A stretch of 42,898 nt of DNA from Lachnospiraceae bacterium (GTDB taxonomy: Bacteria > Bacillota > Clostridia > Lachnospirales > Lachnospiraceae): assembly GCA_029219245.1 (NCBI GenBank), contig JAQXTA010000070.1:1-42898 (forward strand), in the 5' to 3' direction. Positions 41,699 to 42,898 of the stretch are shown here, piece after piece. Numbering within the stretch: the first letter of the stretch is position 1; each line of letters begins with the position of its first letter. Made by a program: the position numbers and the translations under genes. Below the pieces are notes generated by a model. It was not told where the DNA came from. It saw only the letters and a program-made list of their open reading frames with translations, and made no database searches.

Positions 41699-42307
41699 TT
41701 ATAAATACCAAAGCGGTTTAGTGTCGTTGCTGTAGTTTTTATGATTTTTATCGTCGCGGCAAGTGTATTTTACTGGAGGTGGAGTAAGGCTACAAATACG
41801 ACGACATAGAATATCGATTTCTGCATCTGAATCAATAAAATATCGAATCCAACCTTGTATATATAGAGAAGGTGGATTGTAGTTTGTTCTGCCATTAAAA
41901 CCATATACTTGTTCTATTAAAAATAGCTGAGCCAATATAGCAGTTGATTCTAATGAACCTATATGTTGCGTGTATTTGTAGGATAGTAATGGTTTGATGA
42001 CGACTAAAGGATCTTCGCCGTAAAATATTTTATCAAAGACTTCAAGAAATTCTTTTCGTAGCTCTGGGTGCTCACGCATCCTTAATTTTAAATCGATTAA
42101 AATACGAAGATGATTTGGTTTGAAAGCCTTTTTGCCAGGTTCTTCTAACCAAATCTGTATATTAGTTTTAGGGTCATACGAAGAGAACTTTCTAGGTAAT
42201 ACAGAAGGTCTTAACAAATAAACTCTTTCTGTGTTAGAAGAGAAAACTTCGAATTCTTTATCGAATGGTAAATCTTCGACAATAGAAAACATATCTTTAT
42301 ATTGCAT
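41699..42307 (-). CDS. Protein of unknown function in the XRE-Ham1-SIR2 operon
   Basis: A 202-residue soluble protein, start supported by GGAGG and overlapping the XRE gene by 11 bases. I do not recognise the family. The centre is helical and charged (FKPNHLRILIDLKLRMREHP, ELRKEFLEVFDKIFYGEDP), followed by ESTAILAQLFLIEQVYGFNG; the C-terminus is short and polar with CRRICSLTPPPVKYTCRDD. I see no clear PD-(D/E)xK, HNH, GIY-YIG or deaminase motif. Its place directly behind a controller-type regulator and divergent from a methyltransferase is exactly where a type II restriction enzyme would lie, so that is the leading guess, unsupported by motif. It is not similar to an adenosine deaminase. Confidence 0.7.
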   Translation of the reverse strand: MQYKDMFSIVEDLPFDKEFEVFSSNTERVYLLRPSVLPRKFSSYDPKTNIQIWLEEPGKKAFKPNHLRILIDLKLRMREHPELRKEFLEVFDKIFYGEDPLVVIKPLLSYKYTQHIGSLESTAILAQLFLIEQVYGFNGRTNYNPPSLYIQGWIRYFIDSDAEIDILCRRICSLTPPPVKYTCRDDKNHKNYSNDTKPLWYL

Positions 42308-42545
42308 TATCAGTTACCTCCTTAAAAAACTTACCAATTTCAACACCAAGTACATTTGCAATCTGGTTCAGCACCGATATAGAAAGACTCTTATCACATC
42401 CGGATGCTTCGATTTTTGAGAGATAGCTGATGCTGATTTTAGCCTGTTCTGCAAGTTGCACTTGTGTTAATTTAGCTTGTTCTCTGTATTGTTTTATATT
42501 AGCGCCTATAACACGATATAGGTCTGTATCATTTTCAAAATGCAT
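42297..42545 (-). CDS. XRE-family regulator (restriction-modification controller type)
   Basis: An 82-residue Cro/C1-type helix-turn-helix protein: IGANIKQYREQAKLTQVQLA, then EQAKISISYLSKIEASGCDK and a C-terminal dimer helix (SISVLNQIANVLGVEIGKFF). The size and fold are those of the C proteins that time type II restriction-modification systems. The start has GAGG upstream. The twin operators at 42558 and 42603 flank its promoter, so autoregulation is likely. The coding region ends 11 bases inside the next gene. Confidence 0.9.
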   Translation of the reverse strand: MHFENDTDLYRVIGANIKQYREQAKLTQVQLAEQAKISISYLSKIEASGCDKSLSISVLNQIANVLGVEIGKFFKEVTDNAI

Positions 42546-42557
42546 ATCAATACCTCT

Positions 42558-42572
42558 TTCACTATTTGTGAA
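42558..42572. promoter_or_regulatory. Operator 1, TTCAC-N5-GTGAA
   Basis: TTCACTATTTGTGAA is a 15-base dyad just downstream of the XRE -10 box, where a bound protein would block transcription. It shares the half-sites of operator 2; centre-to-centre distance is 45 bases. Confidence 0.65.
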
Positions 42573-42573
42573 T

Positions 42574-42602
42574 ATTATCGCATGAGATGTGTGACTTATA
42601 AA
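42574..42602 (-). promoter_or_regulatory. Promoter of the XRE-Ham1-SIR2 operon
   Basis: On the - strand TTTATA (42602-42597), 17 bases, GATAAT (42579-42574). The -10 matches 5 of 6 consensus bases and the -35 4 of 6. The two TTCAC-N5-GTGAA operators lie immediately on either side, one beyond the -10 and one just upstream of the -35. Confidence 0.5.
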
Positions 42603-42617
42603 TTCACTTATAGTGAA
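42603..42617. promoter_or_regulatory. Operator 2, TTCAC-N5-GTGAA
   Basis: TTCACTTATAGTGAA has the same half-sites and 5-base centre as operator 1. It lies next to the -35 side of the XRE promoter and upstream of the methyltransferase gene, where a controller protein could activate one direction and adjust the other. Confidence 0.65.
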
Positions 42618-42692
42618 AGAAAGCTACTATGGATTTTTGTATGAAATTGAGTTACAATGTAGAAATCAATAAAAAAGAAGGAGGAATGTCTT

Positions 42693-42898
42693 ATAAGTTT
42701 ACAACCAAATAATTTTAGGCTTGAACCAACAACAGTCTGGTCGTTTCCAGATAGAGGAAGTTGGGCAACGCATTCAGGAAAGTATCGAGGAAATTGGTCG
42801 CCATATGTACCAAGAAATCTGATACTTCGCTATTCTAATCCCGGTGATTGGGTCTTAGATCAATTTATGGGTAGTGGAACAACCTTAGTAGAGGCAAA
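42693..42898 (+). CDS. DNA methyltransferase (N4/N6 amino type), 3'-truncated, no canonical start codon
   Basis: The frame runs to the window edge. It encodes SLQPNNFRLEPTTVWSFP, then RGSWATHSGKYRGNWSPYVP and the SAM-binding motif I as VLDQFMGSGTTLVEA, typical of amino-methyltransferases of restriction-modification systems (PF01555-like). The catalytic DPPY motif lies beyond the edge. Upstream to the in-frame TAG at 42660 there is no ATG, GTG or TTG. The best-placed codon is ATA at 42693, 8 bases after GGAGG; ATG there would give MSLQPNN. So either a non-canonical start, a mutation or a base-call error. The ATG at 42686 is in another frame, makes only 8 residues and is too close to the RBS. 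It is divergent from the XRE operon. Confidence 0.75.
   Translation, partial: MSLQPNNFRLEPTTVWSFPDRGSWATHSGKYRGNWSPYVPRNLILRYSNPGDWVLDQFMGSGTTLVEA

Larger units (their letters stand above)
40285..42898. other. AT-rich putative defence island abutting guaA
   Basis: From just after the guaA hairpin to the window edge, the DNA is visibly richer in A and T than everything to its left. It contains only defence-type genes: SIR2-like, Ham1-like, an unknown protein, an XRE regulator and a DNA methyltransferase. Its left edge coincides with the guaA 3' end, a well-known integration site for genomic islands. No integrase or direct-repeat attachment site is visible within the window, so mobility is inference. 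Confidence 0.6.

Noticed and set aside
41699-42307. The 202-residue protein as the KomA deaminase of Kongming
   Set aside because: It lacks any adenosine-deaminase metal-binding motif (no HxH near the N-terminus, no later His/Asp signature) and is too short for that family.
1-42898. CRISPR arrays, tRNA or rRNA genes, transposases
   Set aside because: I looked for regularly spaced repeats, tRNA-like cloverleaf ends and transposase motifs on both strands and found none that I could support.

Overview
The window looks like a chromosomal segment of a spore-forming, low-to-mid GC Gram-positive anaerobe of the Clostridia, most plausibly Lachnospiraceae. The pointers are strong GGAGG-type ribosome binding sites, lipoprotein signal peptides, a SpoIIID gene behind a sigma-E-like promoter, the MEP-pathway kinase IspE, and YesM/YesN-type two-component control of sugar transport. 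I cannot name a genus with confidence.

Region 1 (1-20642) is a carbohydrate utilisation locus whose enzyme set fits xyloglucan. It holds a partial YicI-type GH31 alpha-xylosidase, a GH74 xyloglucanase-like protein, a second GH31 enzyme, a YesM-type sensor kinase, two ABC permeases, an acidic-linker solute-binding lipoprotein, a YesL-like (DUF624) membrane protein and an alpha/beta esterase, mostly on the + strand. On the - strand follow a YesN-type regulator, a GH29 alpha-L-fucosidase, a GH42 beta-galactosidase and a second solute-binding lipoprotein. None of the glycosidases has a signal peptide. The logic is therefore import of oligosaccharides and stepwise trimming inside the cell: fucose by GH29, galactose by GH42, xylose by GH31, backbone by GH74, acetyl groups by the esterase. 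No ABC ATPase and no secreted endo-enzyme is visible, so both must be encoded elsewhere.

Region 2 (20643-40239) is mostly housekeeping: a conserved small protein of unknown function, a beta-lactamase-fold serine hydrolase, ispE, a GntR/FCD regulator, a tiny exported protein behind an RBS-sequestering inverted repeat, murI, a DUF1934 protein and a membrane-anchored hypothetical. Then come a GH43-GH27 pair, an FKBP/trigger-factor-like lipoprotein, asnS, an NlpC/P60 cell-wall hydrolase, a CBS-GGDEF protein, spoIIID, a lipid-kinase-fold protein translationally coupled to a hybrid histidine kinase, and guaA. As given, guaA carries a one-base frameshift in an A run.

Region 3 (about 40285-42898, running off the right end) is a visibly AT-richer block immediately downstream of the guaA 3' end, and it looks like a defence island. 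A - strand operon encodes an XRE regulator, a 202-residue protein of unknown function, a Ham1/ITPase-like protein with altered active-site residues, and a SIR2-like NADase-type protein. A DNA methyltransferase starts divergently, with two matched TTCAC-N5-GTGAA operators between. The Ham1-SIR2 pair resembles the sensor-effector half of the Kongming (KomABC) anti-phage system, but without a visible deaminase and joined to a restriction-modification-like arrangement. This is the strongest candidate for an undescribed system in the window.
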